From Halobacteriales archaeon QS_8_69_26 (GTDB lineage: Archaea > Halobacteriota > Halobacteria > Halobacteriales > SW-7-71-33): DNA of 64,000 nucleotides. Shown here one piece after another: positions 8,443 to 16,518 of this stretch. Each line of letters begins with the position of its first letter. Positions within the stretch are counted from its first letter, which is position 1. The position numbers and the translations under genes were made by a program. Under the pieces are notes generated by a model. That model worked only from the letters and a program-made list of their open reading frames with translations. It ran no database searches and was not told the origin of the DNA. The stretch lies in assembly GCA_003023195.1 (NCBI GenBank), contig PXRX01000008.1:1-64000 (forward strand). The letters run 5' to 3'.

Positions 8443-9393
8443 ATGGCCGCGCCGGACCGGGACGAATCACTCCGGGCGACCCTCGTCGGGGCGCTCAGTA
8501 GCGACCGCACCGGCCTCGGGGTGACGGCGCTCCCCGGTGCGGTCTGGATAGCGTTGCTGTTGCTCGCGCCGCTGGCCTTTATGACCGCGGTCAGCTTCGT
8601 GACCCGCGACCCCCTCACCTACCAGATCGTCTGGGAGCCGAGTCTGGAGAACTACCGCGACCTGTTCGTCGGCGGCACGACGGAGTACTCGCTGGGCCCG
8701 GTCGGATTCCAGGCGACGGCCTTCGAGCAGGCGATGCTCCTGTCGTACGCCATCGCGACGGTGGCGACGGTCCTCTGTCTGGTGCTCGCCTTCCCGCTGG
8801 CGTACGCCATGACCCGCCTCGGCGACCGGGCGTTCAAGGTCACGATCTACCTCGTCCTGCTGCCGTTCTTCACGATGTACCTGGTCCGGGCGTACTCCTG
8901 GCGGCTGATGTTCGGCGGGTCCGGCGTGCTCAACCAGGCGCTCGGCGCGGTCGGCGTCGGCCCAGTCGGCCTGTTCGAGTACGGCGTCCCCGCGATCATC
9001 GTCGGGCTGACCCACGCGTACTTCCCGTACATGCTGATCACGCTGTACGCCAGCCTCGACGGTCTCGACTTCTCGCTGGTGGAGGCCGCCCGCGACCTCG
9101 GCGCCTCGCGGGTCGACGTTGTCAAGGACCACATCGTCCCGCTGGCGCTGCCCGGCATCATCGGCGGCAGCCTGTTCGTGTTCGTCCCGAGCGTCGGGGC
9201 GTTCATCACCCCGCAGATCCTCGGCTTGGGCACGGTCCAGATGATCGGCATCCTCATCGAGCGGCGGGCGATCGGGGCCGCCAGCAACGCCCCCGCGGCC
9301 GGGGCCGCGTCGGTGATCGTCGTCCTCACCATCGTCGTCGCGCTGCTGGTCGTGTTCAGGTACGTGGACCTCGACGAACTGGGGGGTGCCTGA
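8443..9393 (+). CDS. potB: Polyamine-type ABC permease PotB
   Basis: First membrane permease of the importer, 316 residues with about six helices. The N-terminal cytoplasmic stretch is followed by a helix at about residues 28-50. The EAA loop that contacts the ATPase is visible as EAARDLGASRVDVVKDHIVP (about residues 216-235). It begins one base after the potD stop and ends one base before potC, so the three genes form a tight operon. Nothing looks damaged here, unlike potA. Confidence 0.9.
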   Translation: MAAPDRDESLRATLVGALSSDRTGLGVTALPGAVWIALLLLAPLAFMTAVSFVTRDPLTYQIVWEPSLENYRDLFVGGTTEYSLGPVGFQATAFEQAMLLSYAIATVATVLCLVLAFPLAYAMTRLGDRAFKVTIYLVLLPFFTMYLVRAYSWRLMFGGSGVLNQALGAVGVGPVGLFEYGVPAIIVGLTHAYFPYMLITLYASLDGLDFSLVEAARDLGASRVDVVKDHIVPLALPGIIGGSLFVFVPSVGAFITPQILGLGTVQMIGILIERRAIGAASNAPAAGAASVIVVLTIVVALLVVFRYVDLDELGGA

Positions 9394-9394
9394 G

Positions 9395-10303
9395 ATGGCG
9401 ACCGAAACCGACGAGCGGACCGAACCGGCCGAGCGGACGGACGAGGAGTTCGGCGACCGACTGATCGACTGGCGCACCCGCGAGCAGCTGTTGCAGGTCG
9501 GGCTGTACGGCACAGCGGCGCTGATGTTGCTGTTCCTTTGGGTGCCGCTGCTCGTCATCGTCTTCCTGTCGTTCACCGAGTCGCCCAACCTCCTGCCGTT
9601 CGAGGGGTTCACGCTGTACAACTACACGCGGGTGCCGGGCGAGGCCGACCTGCAGTCCTCCGTGGTGACGAGCTTCGGCATCGCCACGCTGTCGGCGACG
9701 ATCGCGACCGCCATCGGCGTGCTGGCGAGCTTCGCGCTCACCCGCTACCGGTTCCGGTTCCGGGAACTCTACCGCACCTTCGGGATCGTCCCGATGATCA
9801 TCCCCGGCGTCATCCTCGGGGTCGGCCTCCGGTTCTACTTCCAGTTCCTGCTCCCGGTGGAGCCGGGGTTCCTGGCGACCGTACTCACCCACTCGCTGTA
9901 CGGGCTCCCCTTCGTGTTGCTCATCGTGACCGCCCGGCTGTACACCTTCGACGAATCCCTGGAGGAGGCCGCCCGCGACCTCGGCGCGGACCCCCTGACC
10001 ACCTTCCGGGACGTCACGTTCCCGGTCATCGCGCCGGCGATCGCCGCCGGGTTCCTGTTCGCGTGGGTCCGCTCGTTCGAGGACTACATCCGGGCGCTGT
10101 TCGTCAGCGGCGTCGAGGTCACCCCGCTAACCCAGTGGATGTTCGGCAAGATCACGAAGGCGTCGGCCGAGAACCTGAACCTGTTGAACTCCGTCTCCAC
10201 GCTCGTCGTCCTCGTCATCGCGATCGCGCTGGCGGCCGCGATGAACTACGGCAACGTCAGCGGCTACGTCGCCGGCACCGCCCACGAGGACGAGGAGGAG
10301 TGA
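9395..10303 (+). CDS. potC: Polyamine-type ABC permease PotC
   Basis: Second permease subunit, 302 residues with an acidic N-terminal tail of about 30 residues and six predicted helices. The EAA loop reads EAARDLGADPLTTFRDVTFP. The ATG at 9395 overlaps the context of the potB stop (TGAGATG), supporting this start. The C-terminus ends in a Glu-rich tail (HEDEEE). Together with PotB it forms the translocation pore. Confidence 0.9.
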   Translation: MATETDERTEPAERTDEEFGDRLIDWRTREQLLQVGLYGTAALMLLFLWVPLLVIVFLSFTESPNLLPFEGFTLYNYTRVPGEADLQSSVVTSFGIATLSATIATAIGVLASFALTRYRFRFRELYRTFGIVPMIIPGVILGVGLRFYFQFLLPVEPGFLATVLTHSLYGLPFVLLIVTARLYTFDESLEEAARDLGADPLTTFRDVTFPVIAPAIAAGFLFAWVRSFEDYIRALFVSGVEVTPLTQWMFGKITKASAENLNLLNSVSTLVVLVIAIALAAAMNYGNVSGYVAGTAHEDEEE

Positions 10304-10415
10304 GCCGCCGGCCCGGCGGATCGCTCCTCGTCGTGTCGCCGAACGAAGCGCCCGGGACGGGATTCGAGGTTTCGGATCGATACGCGTGGCTGCAGGGATC
10401 GGACGTCAGGAGTCA

Positions 10416-10523
10416 TAGTCCCGGGAGGATTCGAACCTCCGTCTCGAGCCGTTTCCCGGAAGGAGGGCAATTTCCTCGCTCCCGTCCAGAAGCTCGAAGG
10501 ATTGGCCACTACCCTACGGGACT
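10416..10523 (-). tRNA. tRNA-Gln(CTG) with intron
   Basis: Acceptor arms AGTCCCG and CGGGACT pair fully with discriminator A; the D arm contains GTGGCCAATCC and the T arm is GGAGG-TTCGAAT-CCTCC. The anticodon stem CGAGC (27-31) pairs with GCTCG (39-43) only if an insertion between them is removed; the loop TTCTGG then gives anticodon CTG. Exon 1 is 10523-10486, the intron about 10485-10451 (35 bases) and exon 2 10450-10416, giving a 73-base mature tRNA. The insertion lies after position 37, the canonical site for archaeal bulge-helix-bulge introns removed by the splicing endonuclease. Exact exon borders could shift by a base or two. Confidence 0.9.
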
Positions 10524-10556
10524 CTGACACATCGTTGGTGCGGCCGCTACTAAATC

Positions 10557-11144
10557 CTATCGTTTTCCGTCGTCCGGATCCGGCGGCACCTCGTAGTGTT
10601 CCTTCCGGTGGCAGTTCGCGCAGAGCACTTCACAGCGATCGATCTCGGCTCGAATGTTCTCGACCGAGTGTCCCCGGTTGGCCCGGCGCGAGACGCTGAA
10701 CTCCTTTTCGGACTCCTCCCGGTGGTGGAACTCCAGACAGGCGGGATCGCCCTCGCCACAGCGGGCGCACTCGCAGTTGTCGCGCTTGTACTCGTACACC
10801 CACCGGACCAGTTTCCGGCGTCGCCGTTCCTTGCGCTCGCGCGACTGTTCCCGGTTCGCCCGGTACCACCGCTGGTGGGCCGACAGTTCCTCCCACTCCT
10901 CGTCGTCCGCCAACTCTACGTCCTCCGGTTTCGGCTGGACTGTTCCGACTCCCGCCTCCCGGTAGTCGGTCGTCGACAGGCCAGCCGCCTCCTTTGCCTC
11001 GTTCCAACTTCCCATCACGCGCTTAATCGTCCCCTGTGCGGGGGTCAACCCGAGGTCCTCGTACTGGGCTCTCGTCGGGGATTCACCCAGAATCTCCGCC
11101 GCCTCCCGTAACGCCTCGATGCACTCGGACTCCGACGTTCGCAT
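10557..11144 (-). CDS. HNH nuclease with homing-endonuclease-associated repeats
   Basis: 195-residue protein. The N-terminal half carries helical repeats of the homing-endonuclease-associated type ([26 protein letters not shown] and a following [18 protein letters not shown] segment), which bind DNA. The C-terminal half is an HNH domain with two Cys pairs, CARCGEG and CANCHRKEH, and the HH of [13 protein letters not shown], expected to coordinate zinc and a catalytic metal. It lies 33 bases from the intron-containing tRNA-Gln gene on the same strand. Free-standing HNH proteins of this build are common in Halobacteria; whether it acts on the tRNA locus is unknown. Confidence 0.82.
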   Translation of the reverse strand: MRTSESECIEALREAAEILGESPTRAQYEDLGLTPAQGTIKRVMGSWNEAKEAAGLSTTDYREAGVGTVQPKPEDVELADDEEWEELSAHQRWYRANREQSRERKERRRRKLVRWVYEYKRDNCECARCGEGDPACLEFHHREESEKEFSVSRRANRGHSVENIRAEIDRCEVLCANCHRKEHYEVPPDPDDGKR

Positions 11145-11295
11145 CGATCACTCTTCCTCCCGCCCGGAACATATCTCCGACCCAGCCGTAGTGAAAGTGA
11201 AACAGAAGGGACCGGTTCCCGAAGGGGGATCCCATCGTCCCGGCCCGGCACCCCCAACCGACACCTACAAACCCGGATCTCCCCACACCTCTCAT

Positions 11296-11880
11296 ATGTA
11301 CGTCGGACGTCTGCTGGTGGTCGCGCCGGGCGTGGGTGCCTACCGGGTCTCCTCGCGGTCGTTCCCGAACCGGCGGATCCGCGAGCGCGAACCGGGGGTC
11401 CTGACCGTCGGGCCCACCGAGGACGCGCCGCCGCCGGACAACCCGTACGTCTCGTACAACTGCCTCCGGGCGGTCGAGCGCCCCGGCGGCGACCTGGCGG
11501 TGCTGGGAAACGGGTCGCACGTCGACCCGGTCGCCGAGAAACTCGAACTGGGGTACCCGGCCCGGGACGCCCTGGCGACGGCGCTGCTGGCGCTGGACTT
11601 CGAGCGCGACGACTACGACACCCCGCGGATCGCCGGCGTCGTCGCCGCCGACGGGGCACACGCGGGGATCGTCCGCCGGGACGCCCTGCTGGTCCGCGAG
11701 GTGGGGGAGCCGACGCTGGTGGCGACCTACGAGCGGGACGCGCCGGAGCCGTTCGCGTTCGCGGCGGACTCGGCGGCCGAGGCCGCCAGGGACGCCTACG
11801 ACCTGGAGTTCGAGCACCCGGTCTGTGCGGCCGGCGCGACGGTCGCGGACGGGGTCGAGACGGCCTTCGTGAACGAGTGA
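11296..11880 (+). CDS. purO: IMP cyclohydrolase, archaeal type PurO
   Basis: Archaeal IMP cyclohydrolase closes the purine ring (FAICAR to IMP), the last step of de novo IMP synthesis. The 194-residue product has family features: [12 protein letters not shown] start, [13 protein letters not shown] substrate-binding segment, [26 protein letters not shown] and [10 protein letters not shown]. Length matches the family (about 190-200). The start ATG at 11296 is supported by the conserved N-terminus. The last 9 codons and the following bases are repeated immediately downstream (see the 38-bp repeat). Confidence 0.9.
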   Translation: MYVGRLLVVAPGVGAYRVSSRSFPNRRIREREPGVLTVGPTEDAPPPDNPYVSYNCLRAVERPGGDLAVLGNGSHVDPVAEKLELGYPARDALATALLALDFERDDYDTPRIAGVVAADGAHAGIVRRDALLVREVGEPTLVATYERDAPEPFAFAADSAAEAARDAYDLEFEHPVCAAGATVADGVETAFVNE

Positions 11881-11963
11881 GGCCGTGTCCGCATGGCGTA
11901 GCCGACGTAGGTGGCCCGCTCGAACGTCGAGACGGCCTTCGTGAACGAGTGAGGCCGTGTCCG
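11854..11963 (+). repeat. Duplicated 3' end of purO, 38-bp direct repeat
   Basis: Bases 11854-11891 (last codons of purO, its TGA and ten following bases) occur again, identical, at 11926-11963, with a 34-base spacer. The second copy is not part of any gene. Confidence 0.9.
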
Positions 11964-12033
11964 GGGGTCGCTCGGCGGCGCTCCGTTCGGCGATCGGAAG
12001 ACGGGCCGGCCCGCCTCGCGATCCGGGAGACGG

Positions 12034-12043
12034 GGATTTTAAG
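12034..12043 (+). promoter_or_regulatory. TATA-like box before 30-residue membrane peptide
   Basis: GATTTTAAGC about 29 bases before the ATG at 12068 supports that the short ORF is transcribed. Confidence 0.5.
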
Positions 12044-12067
12044 CGCCGGCCCGCCGTTCCCCCGCGC

Positions 12068-12160
12068 ATGAGCCGCGCTACGAAGATCGTCCTCGCGACC
12101 TCGCTCGTGTCGGCGCTGCTGGCGGTCGCACTGGTGGTCAACACGGTGCTGACGCTGTGA
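12068..12160 (+). CDS. Membrane micropeptide, 30 residues
   Basis: A tiny ORF, ATG 12068 to TGA 12158-12160. Product: a short positively charged start (MSRATK) and one hydrophobic helix of about 22 residues rich in Leu/Val/Ala. It has a TATA-like element at leaderless spacing, which random ORFs here do not. It could be a regulator or accessory subunit of a membrane complex; no family is recognised. Confidence 0.5.
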   Translation: MSRATKIVLATSLVSALLAVALVVNTVLTL

Positions 12161-12227
12161 CCGGCCTTGCGGATCGGGGCCGGGAGCGAACGCTCGTCGG
12201 ATCGGTCGTGCGTACCGCCAACGACAC

Positions 12228-13007
12228 ATGAGCTTCGAGCGACGCGACCTCTCCGCGGACGTCGACCGGGTCAGGGCGGAGCACGCGCCCGAGGCACTGG
12301 TGCTGGACGCCGACCGGGACTTCGAGACGCTGGGGCCGGACAGTACCGTCGAACTGGGGGTACTGGTCGACTCCCTGGAGACGGTCTCGTACCCGGCCGA
12401 GTGGTTCCCGGACGACGCCCCCGAGGTGCTACAGCGGTGCGCCTCGGACCTGACGACGGTCGGCCTCCCGAGCGACGGGAGCGTGACCTGGACCCGCCAG
12501 ACCGACCCGCCGGTGGTGATCGTAAAGCCCCGCGTCGAGGGGTCGCCCGAGGGGTTCGTCGACTTCCTCGTCGCGGAGGCGCTGGTCGAGGTGGGCCTGG
12601 GGGTGCCGGAGGCGTTCCCGGGCTTCTTCGAGGACCGGTACCGGGACCTGGACGCGGCGGTGGGCGGGGACCCCGCGGGGACCTTCCAGGTGGCGGCCGC
12701 GCTGTACGCGGGGTGGGTCGGCCTGCGGACCCGCGAGGTCTTCGCCCGCTGGTCGGACCGCCCGCTGGCGGTGGCCTGGTGGGACGCCGGCGAGCGCCTC
12801 GAACCCCGGCTCTCCGACCTCTCGGGTGCCGTCGCACGGGGAGAGCTGTCGGTGCCCGGTGCGACCGAACTGGCGTGTTCGGCGCTGAAGCACGACGTCG
12901 ACGTCCCGTCGCCGTTCTCGGCGCTGGACACGGACGCCTACCGGGAACGCGGCGCCGACTTCGCGGTCGCCTGGGCGGAGAAGACCTTCGAGCAACTGTC
13001 GGAGTGA
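12228..13007 (+). CDS. Conserved haloarchaeal protein (DUF7089-like)
   Basis: 259-residue soluble acidic protein of unknown function. Features include SYPAEWFPDDAPEVLQRCASDLTTVGLP, a strand-rich stretch TRQTDPPVVIVKPR, and a helical C-terminus. I believe it corresponds to a haloarchaea-specific family (DUF7089) usually found beside the KaiC-like gene that follows here in opposite orientation. The ATG at 12228 is preceded by a short spacer after the micropeptide. Its final codons (CTGTCGGAGTGA) recur downstream. Confidence 0.65.
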   Translation: MSFERRDLSADVDRVRAEHAPEALVLDADRDFETLGPDSTVELGVLVDSLETVSYPAEWFPDDAPEVLQRCASDLTTVGLPSDGSVTWTRQTDPPVVIVKPRVEGSPEGFVDFLVAEALVEVGLGVPEAFPGFFEDRYRDLDAAVGGDPAGTFQVAAALYAGWVGLRTREVFARWSDRPLAVAWWDAGERLEPRLSDLSGAVARGELSVPGATELACSALKHDVDVPSPFSALDTDAYRERGADFAVAWAEKTFEQLSE

Positions 13008-13079
13008 CCGGGGCGGTGGGCGTCCGACAACCGTCGGAGTGATCCAGGCGGGCGTCGAGTACCTGTCGGAGTGATCGAG
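12994..13079 (+). repeat. Three degenerate copies of a gene 3' end
   Basis: The terminal codons and stop of the preceding gene (about CAACTGTCGGAGTGA at 12993-13007) reappear as CAACCGTCGGAGTGA (13028-13042) and TACCTGTCGGAGTGA (13060-13074), each followed by a related GGCGTC-containing spacer. Confidence 0.7.
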
Positions 13080-13105
13080 GAGGGCGTCGTCGCGGCGGAT
13101 CCCGC

Positions 13106-13684
13106 TCAGATGCCGACGTCGATGGTGCCGTCCTCGTCGAGTTCGATGGTGCCGTCGAACAGCGACCGGTAGTCGTCTATCTCCTCGGGGTCGTGGACCT
13201 CCTCGGAGAGGTGGAACAGGCCGATCGCGCCGGCGTCGGCGACGAGTTCGACCATCCGCTCGACGGCGTCGCGGGCGGCCTCGTCGCCGGCGTAGTAGGC
13301 GAGTTCGGTGATCGAGTCGAAGCTCACCCGGAGTTTGCCGTCGTGCTCGACCAGGAACCGTTCGACCTGTTCGACGATGGCGTCGGCGTCGTCGGGGGCG
13401 GCGACGTAGTGGACGCTCTCGCTGGGCCGCCGGGAGTAGCCCCGTTCGACGCTGAGGGTGTCGAGGATGACCGCCCGTTCCTCGTCGACGTCGTAGTAGT
13501 CGAGTTTCTGTCGGACCTCCCGGGCGGTCGTCCGGGTCGAGACGACCAGGAACCGGTCGGTGTCGGTCCGCAGGAAGTCGGTGTCGATGCGGTCGGTCTC
13601 GCCGGTGCTGGGGTGGATGAGCAGCAGGTTCGTGCCGCCCGGTACCCGCCGATCCGAACCGCCGACCGTGAGCGTGTAATCCAT
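13106..13684 (-). CDS. RecA/KaiC-like domain protein without P-loop
   Basis: 192-residue protein with the strand order of RecA/KaiC ATPase domains (TNLLLIHPSTGETDRIDTDFLRT, RFLVVSTRTTAREVRQKLDYYDVD, VRFSFDSITELAYYAG-like, AIGLFHLSEEVHDPEEI), but the Walker A Gly-Lys-Thr is not seen. This resembles the haloarchaeal group sometimes called HTR-like or DUF7090, found next to DUF7089 genes as here. It may bind a partner or sense nucleotides rather than hydrolyse ATP. It is convergent with the preceding gene. Confidence 0.65.
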   Translation of the reverse strand: MDYTLTVGGSDRRVPGGTNLLLIHPSTGETDRIDTDFLRTDTDRFLVVSTRTTAREVRQKLDYYDVDEERAVILDTLSVERGYSRRPSESVHYVAAPDDADAIVEQVERFLVEHDGKLRVSFDSITELAYYAGDEAARDAVERMVELVADAGAIGLFHLSEEVHDPEEIDDYRSLFDGTIELDEDGTIDVGI

Positions 13685-13804
13685 ATTCCACGGAACTCGG
13701 GGGGCGGACTTAAGCCTGCGGGGACCGCGACGGCCGGCGTCGTCGTGCGGATCCGTCCCACGTCACCCCTTGCTCGACGGGGTTCGGGGGACCGCCAGGG
13801 GCGA

Positions 13805-14482
13805 TCAGAGCACCTCGGGGAGGTCGCCGGGCGAGTCGAGCAGGTAGGTCGGTTCCGGATCCGGCGCCTCGGGCACGGGACCGGTCGGGACCCAGGCCGA
13901 GTGGAGCCCCGCCCCGTGGGCCCCGGCGACGTCCCCCCGGAGCGAGTCCCCGACGTGGACCGTCTCCGCGGCCGCCGCGTCGAGGTCGGCGAGGGCCCGC
14001 CGGAAGGGTGCCGGGTCGGGCTTGGGGGCCAGGTCCGGCTCCGAGGCACAGAAGACGGTCGCGTCGAAGGCGTCCGCGATCCCCAGGGCCTCCAGTTTCT
14101 CGCTCTGGCGGTCCTCGGGGCCCTGGGTCACGAGGGCGACCTCGTACCGGTCGCGGGCGTACCGGAGCGCCTCCTGCGCCCCCTCCCTGAACGCGGGGTC
14201 GGCGTCGTCGAGGACCGCGGCGGTCGCCTCGGCCAGGGCCGGTGCGTGCGCCGGGTCGCCGCCGACGTCCGCGGCGACCCGCCGGAAGAGGTTCTCGAAG
14301 AACCCCTCCAGGGTCCCGGCGGTCGGCAGCGAGTGGGGGTCGACGGCGTTCACGTCGTCCCAGGTGAAGAAGGGGTCGGCGTCCACCCGGTCGAAGGCCG
14401 CCGCGTGCAGTTCCGCGTCGTCGACGTCGGGGACACAGAGCGTGTCGTCCAGGTCGAAGCAGACGGCCTCGGTCGCCGGCAT
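13805..14482 (-). CDS. HAD-superfamily phosphatase
   Basis: 225-residue haloacid dehalogenase-like hydrolase. Motif I is CFDLDDTLCVPD, where the first Asp is the nucleophile and the second the acid/base; motif II is VALVTQGPED; motif III/IV is KPDPAPFRRAL followed by VHVGDSLRGDVAGAHGAG with the Mg-binding Asp. A helical cap lies between about residues 20 and 90. Such proteins dephosphorylate small metabolites; the substrate is not evident. The gene stands alone. Confidence 0.88.
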   Translation of the reverse strand: MPATEAVCFDLDDTLCVPDVDDAELHAAAFDRVDADPFFTWDDVNAVDPHSLPTAGTLEGFFENLFRRVAADVGGDPAHAPALAEATAAVLDDADPAFREGAQEALRYARDRYEVALVTQGPEDRQSEKLEALGIADAFDATVFCASEPDLAPKPDPAPFRRALADLDAAAAETVHVGDSLRGDVAGAHGAGLHSAWVPTGPVPEAPDPEPTYLLDSPGDLPEVL

Positions 14483-14627
14483 CCTCGGAGTGGGCGTTCG
14501 AGGGGGGATCCCTTAGCTACCTCGGATCGGGGCAGTCCCGCCGACGGTTCCGGGGAGCGGTGGATCCTTCCGACGCCCCATGGCGGGTCTCCGAGAACCG
14601 GGCTCCCGGGAATTCTTGCCGGCAGGT

Positions 14628-14636
14628 TATATAATC
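14628..14636 (+). promoter_or_regulatory. Strong TATA box for bPH operon
   Basis: TATATAATC centred 27 bases before the ATG at 14658; near-consensus, predicts a leaderless bicistronic transcript. Confidence 0.75.
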
Positions 14637-14657
14637 CCCTCCGCGGTAGTGGGCGAC

Positions 14658-15470
14658 ATGAGCGCGGAGAGCGAGTTCGACTGGATCACGCTCGAACCGG
14701 ACGAGGAAGTACTCTGGAGCGGCCAGCCACACATCTACCAGTTGCTCCCGGCGGTGGCCCTCTCGCTGGTGCTGATCGGGCTCCCGTTCCTGCTCGCGGG
14801 GTACCTGAACCGCGAGAACACGGACTACGTGGTGACGAGTTCGGGCCTCTACAAGAAGACGGGCATCCTCTCGCGGGACGTCCAGAAGATAGAGTTCGGG
14901 AACGTGCAGGACATCTCGTTCAGCCAGGGAGTCATCGGCAAGAGCGTCGGCTACGGCAACGTCAACGTCTCGACGGCCGGCGGGAGCGGCGTCGAGATGC
15001 AGTTCCAGGCCGTCCCGGACCCGAAGGAGGTCCAGGAGATGATCAACCGGGAGATCCGCCGGTCCCGGCAAAGCGAGGAGGAGAAGCGCGGGAAGGCCGA
15101 CGTCCTCGACGAGATCCTGGGCGAACTCCGCGAGATCCGCCGGGCCGTCGAGGGCGGAGCGACCGCCGGGACCACCGCAGAGGCGAGTGCCGGGGTCGAC
15201 GCCGGGGGATCGACGGCCGGGGACGGCGAGGGATCGACGGCCGGGGACCACGGCGGATCCGCGACGGATCCCGACCGGACGCCGGTGGAGGGCGAGGACC
15301 CCGACCGGACGCCGGTGGAGGGCGAGGACCCCGACCGGACGCTTCTGGAGGACGAGGACCCCGACCGGACGCTGATCGAGGGCGAGGACCCCGACGGAGC
15401 GGGGAGCGGCGACGGCGAGGTCGACTGGGCCCCGATGGAGGAGGAGGATGACGACCGGCGCGCCGAGTGA
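14658..15470 (+). CDS. bPH2-type membrane protein with acidic repeat tail
   Basis: 270 residues. After EPDEEVLWSGQPHIYQ there is a membrane hairpin (about residues 30-50) and a bacterial PH-like domain (YVVTSSGLYKKTGILSRDVQKIEFGNVQDISFSQG). Then comes a helical stretch (DEILGELREIRRAVEGG) and a disordered acidic tail with four near-perfect decapeptide repeats (DPDRTPVEGE type). Proteins of this bPH/DUF304 group are membrane-anchored with unknown roles. It overlaps the next gene by 23 bases; that gene is a paralogue, so the pair arose by tandem duplication and may form a heteromer. Confidence 0.82.
   Translation: MSAESEFDWITLEPDEEVLWSGQPHIYQLLPAVALSLVLIGLPFLLAGYLNRENTDYVVTSSGLYKKTGILSRDVQKIEFGNVQDISFSQGVIGKSVGYGNVNVSTAGGSGVEMQFQAVPDPKEVQEMINREIRRSRQSEEEKRGKADVLDEILGELREIRRAVEGGATAGTTAEASAGVDAGGSTAGDGEGSTAGDHGGSATDPDRTPVEGEDPDRTPVEGEDPDRTLLEDEDPDRTLIEGEDPDGAGSGDGEVDWAPMEEEDDDRRAE
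15271..15390 (+). repeat. 30-bp tandem repeat within coding sequence
   Basis: Four units start at 15271, 15301, 15331 and 15361. The first two are identical; the others diverge in the middle. They encode the decapeptide repeat of the tail of the bPH protein and keep the frame. Confidence 0.9.
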
Positions 15471-16029
15471 GGGGAGCGCGCCGCCGTGGCTCTCGCTGGA
15501 CCCGGACGAGGAACTGCGGTGGCAGGGCGGCCCGCGGATCCAGACGGTGATCCCCGGGGCAGTGGCGGGCATCGTGATCGTCGCCCTCGCCGTCGCGGTC
15601 CCCCAGATCCCCACCTGGCTGGCGGTCTTCGGTGTCGTCCCGCCGGTCGCGACCTACCTGTGGGTGCGAAACACCGACTACGTGGTGACGACCGGGGGCC
15701 TCTACCGGAAGTCCGGGATCGTCTCCCGCCGGGTGACCGCCATCGAGTACGACTCGCTCCAGAACGTCTCCTACTCCCAGGGAGTGATCGGCAACCTCCG
15801 GGGCTGGGGCACCGTCGAGTTCGACACCGCCGGCGGCGAGAGCAAGGAGATGAGCTTCCCCCGGGTGGACGACCCGCGGTCGGTCCAGCAACTCGTCGAG
15901 GAGGAGATCGCACGCCACCGCGGCGAAGGCGGGGACCGCGACCTCCCGGGCACCGTCGAGCAGTGGGAGGCGGTGCTGGAGGAAGTGCGGGCGCTACGGG
16001 TGGCGCTTCAGGGTCGCACGGGGGAGTGA
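15448..16029 (+). CDS. bPH2-type membrane protein, second paralogue
   Basis: 193-residue paralogue of the upstream protein: SLDPDEELRWQGGPRI, two hydrophobic helices (about residues 34-70), then the PH-like core YVVTTGGLYRKSGIVSRRVTAIEYDSLQNVSYSQG, whose strand order and GLYxK and YSQGVIGN motifs match the first copy. It lacks the acidic repeat tail and ends in a short helix (EQWEAVLEEVRALRVAL). The ATG at 15448 overlaps the end of the first gene, indicating translational coupling. Confidence 0.82.
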   Translation: MTTGAPSEGSAPPWLSLDPDEELRWQGGPRIQTVIPGAVAGIVIVALAVAVPQIPTWLAVFGVVPPVATYLWVRNTDYVVTTGGLYRKSGIVSRRVTAIEYDSLQNVSYSQGVIGNLRGWGTVEFDTAGGESKEMSFPRVDDPRSVQQLVEEEIARHRGEGGDRDLPGTVEQWEAVLEEVRALRVALQGRTGE

Positions 16030-16500
16030 CTCGGTCGGTCGGTGCTGGACTGATCCCCTGCATCACGAAATCATGTTCGGTCGAAACGACTCGAAAGCCC
16101 CCGGTCCGCTCCGGTCGAAGAACTCGCTGCGCTCCTCGCTCCTTCCCTCCAGTCAGTCGCTTTGGTGCTTGCTTCGTCCGTCGTCCCGGAGCGGACCGGC
16201 CCCTTTCAGTCCACCCGGACGGACCTCGATCCTCCCCAACCGACTGCGCTTCTCGTCGTCCTCACTCCGCCGGTCGTTCGGACGACTACGATGCTCGCCC
16301 CTCGCGCGAGGACGCTCACAACGGAAGACGGTCCTGCTCGCTTCGCTGCGCGGGCTGCGACTTCCTGGCCCTCGCTCGCTGACGCTCGCGAGGACTCCGT
16401 TCGCGTCCCGCGCGCCGTGTGGACGGCCGGACCGGGTGATCGAAGACGGAGCCGGATCCCTAGCGCGGGAGGAATCTCGGACCGAACGGAGGGAATCAGA
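16030..16500. other. Gene-free spacer with pyrimidine/GC-skewed low-complexity DNA
   Basis: 470 bases between two convergent genes. Open frames exist on both strands but give Ser/Arg/Pro-rich text without domains. The plus strand is rich in CTCGCT/TCGCTGCGC-type words (for example 16119-16146 and 16333-16395), a composition typical of decayed haloarchaeal non-coding DNA. I see no RNA gene or terminal repeats. Confidence 0.5.
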
Positions 16501-16518
16501 CGGGAGAGGTGAATCCCC

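Noticed and set aside
11877-12071. 64-codon frame between purO and the micropeptide
   Set aside because: Runs through the purO 3'-end duplication and has no features; the repeat explains the open frame.
13193-15451. Very long open frame of 752 codons on the plus strand
   Set aside because: It spans the antisense of the RecA-like and HAD genes and then a shifted frame of the first bPH gene; composition is Arg/Gly/Pro-rich and no domain fits. It is a GC-rich shadow.
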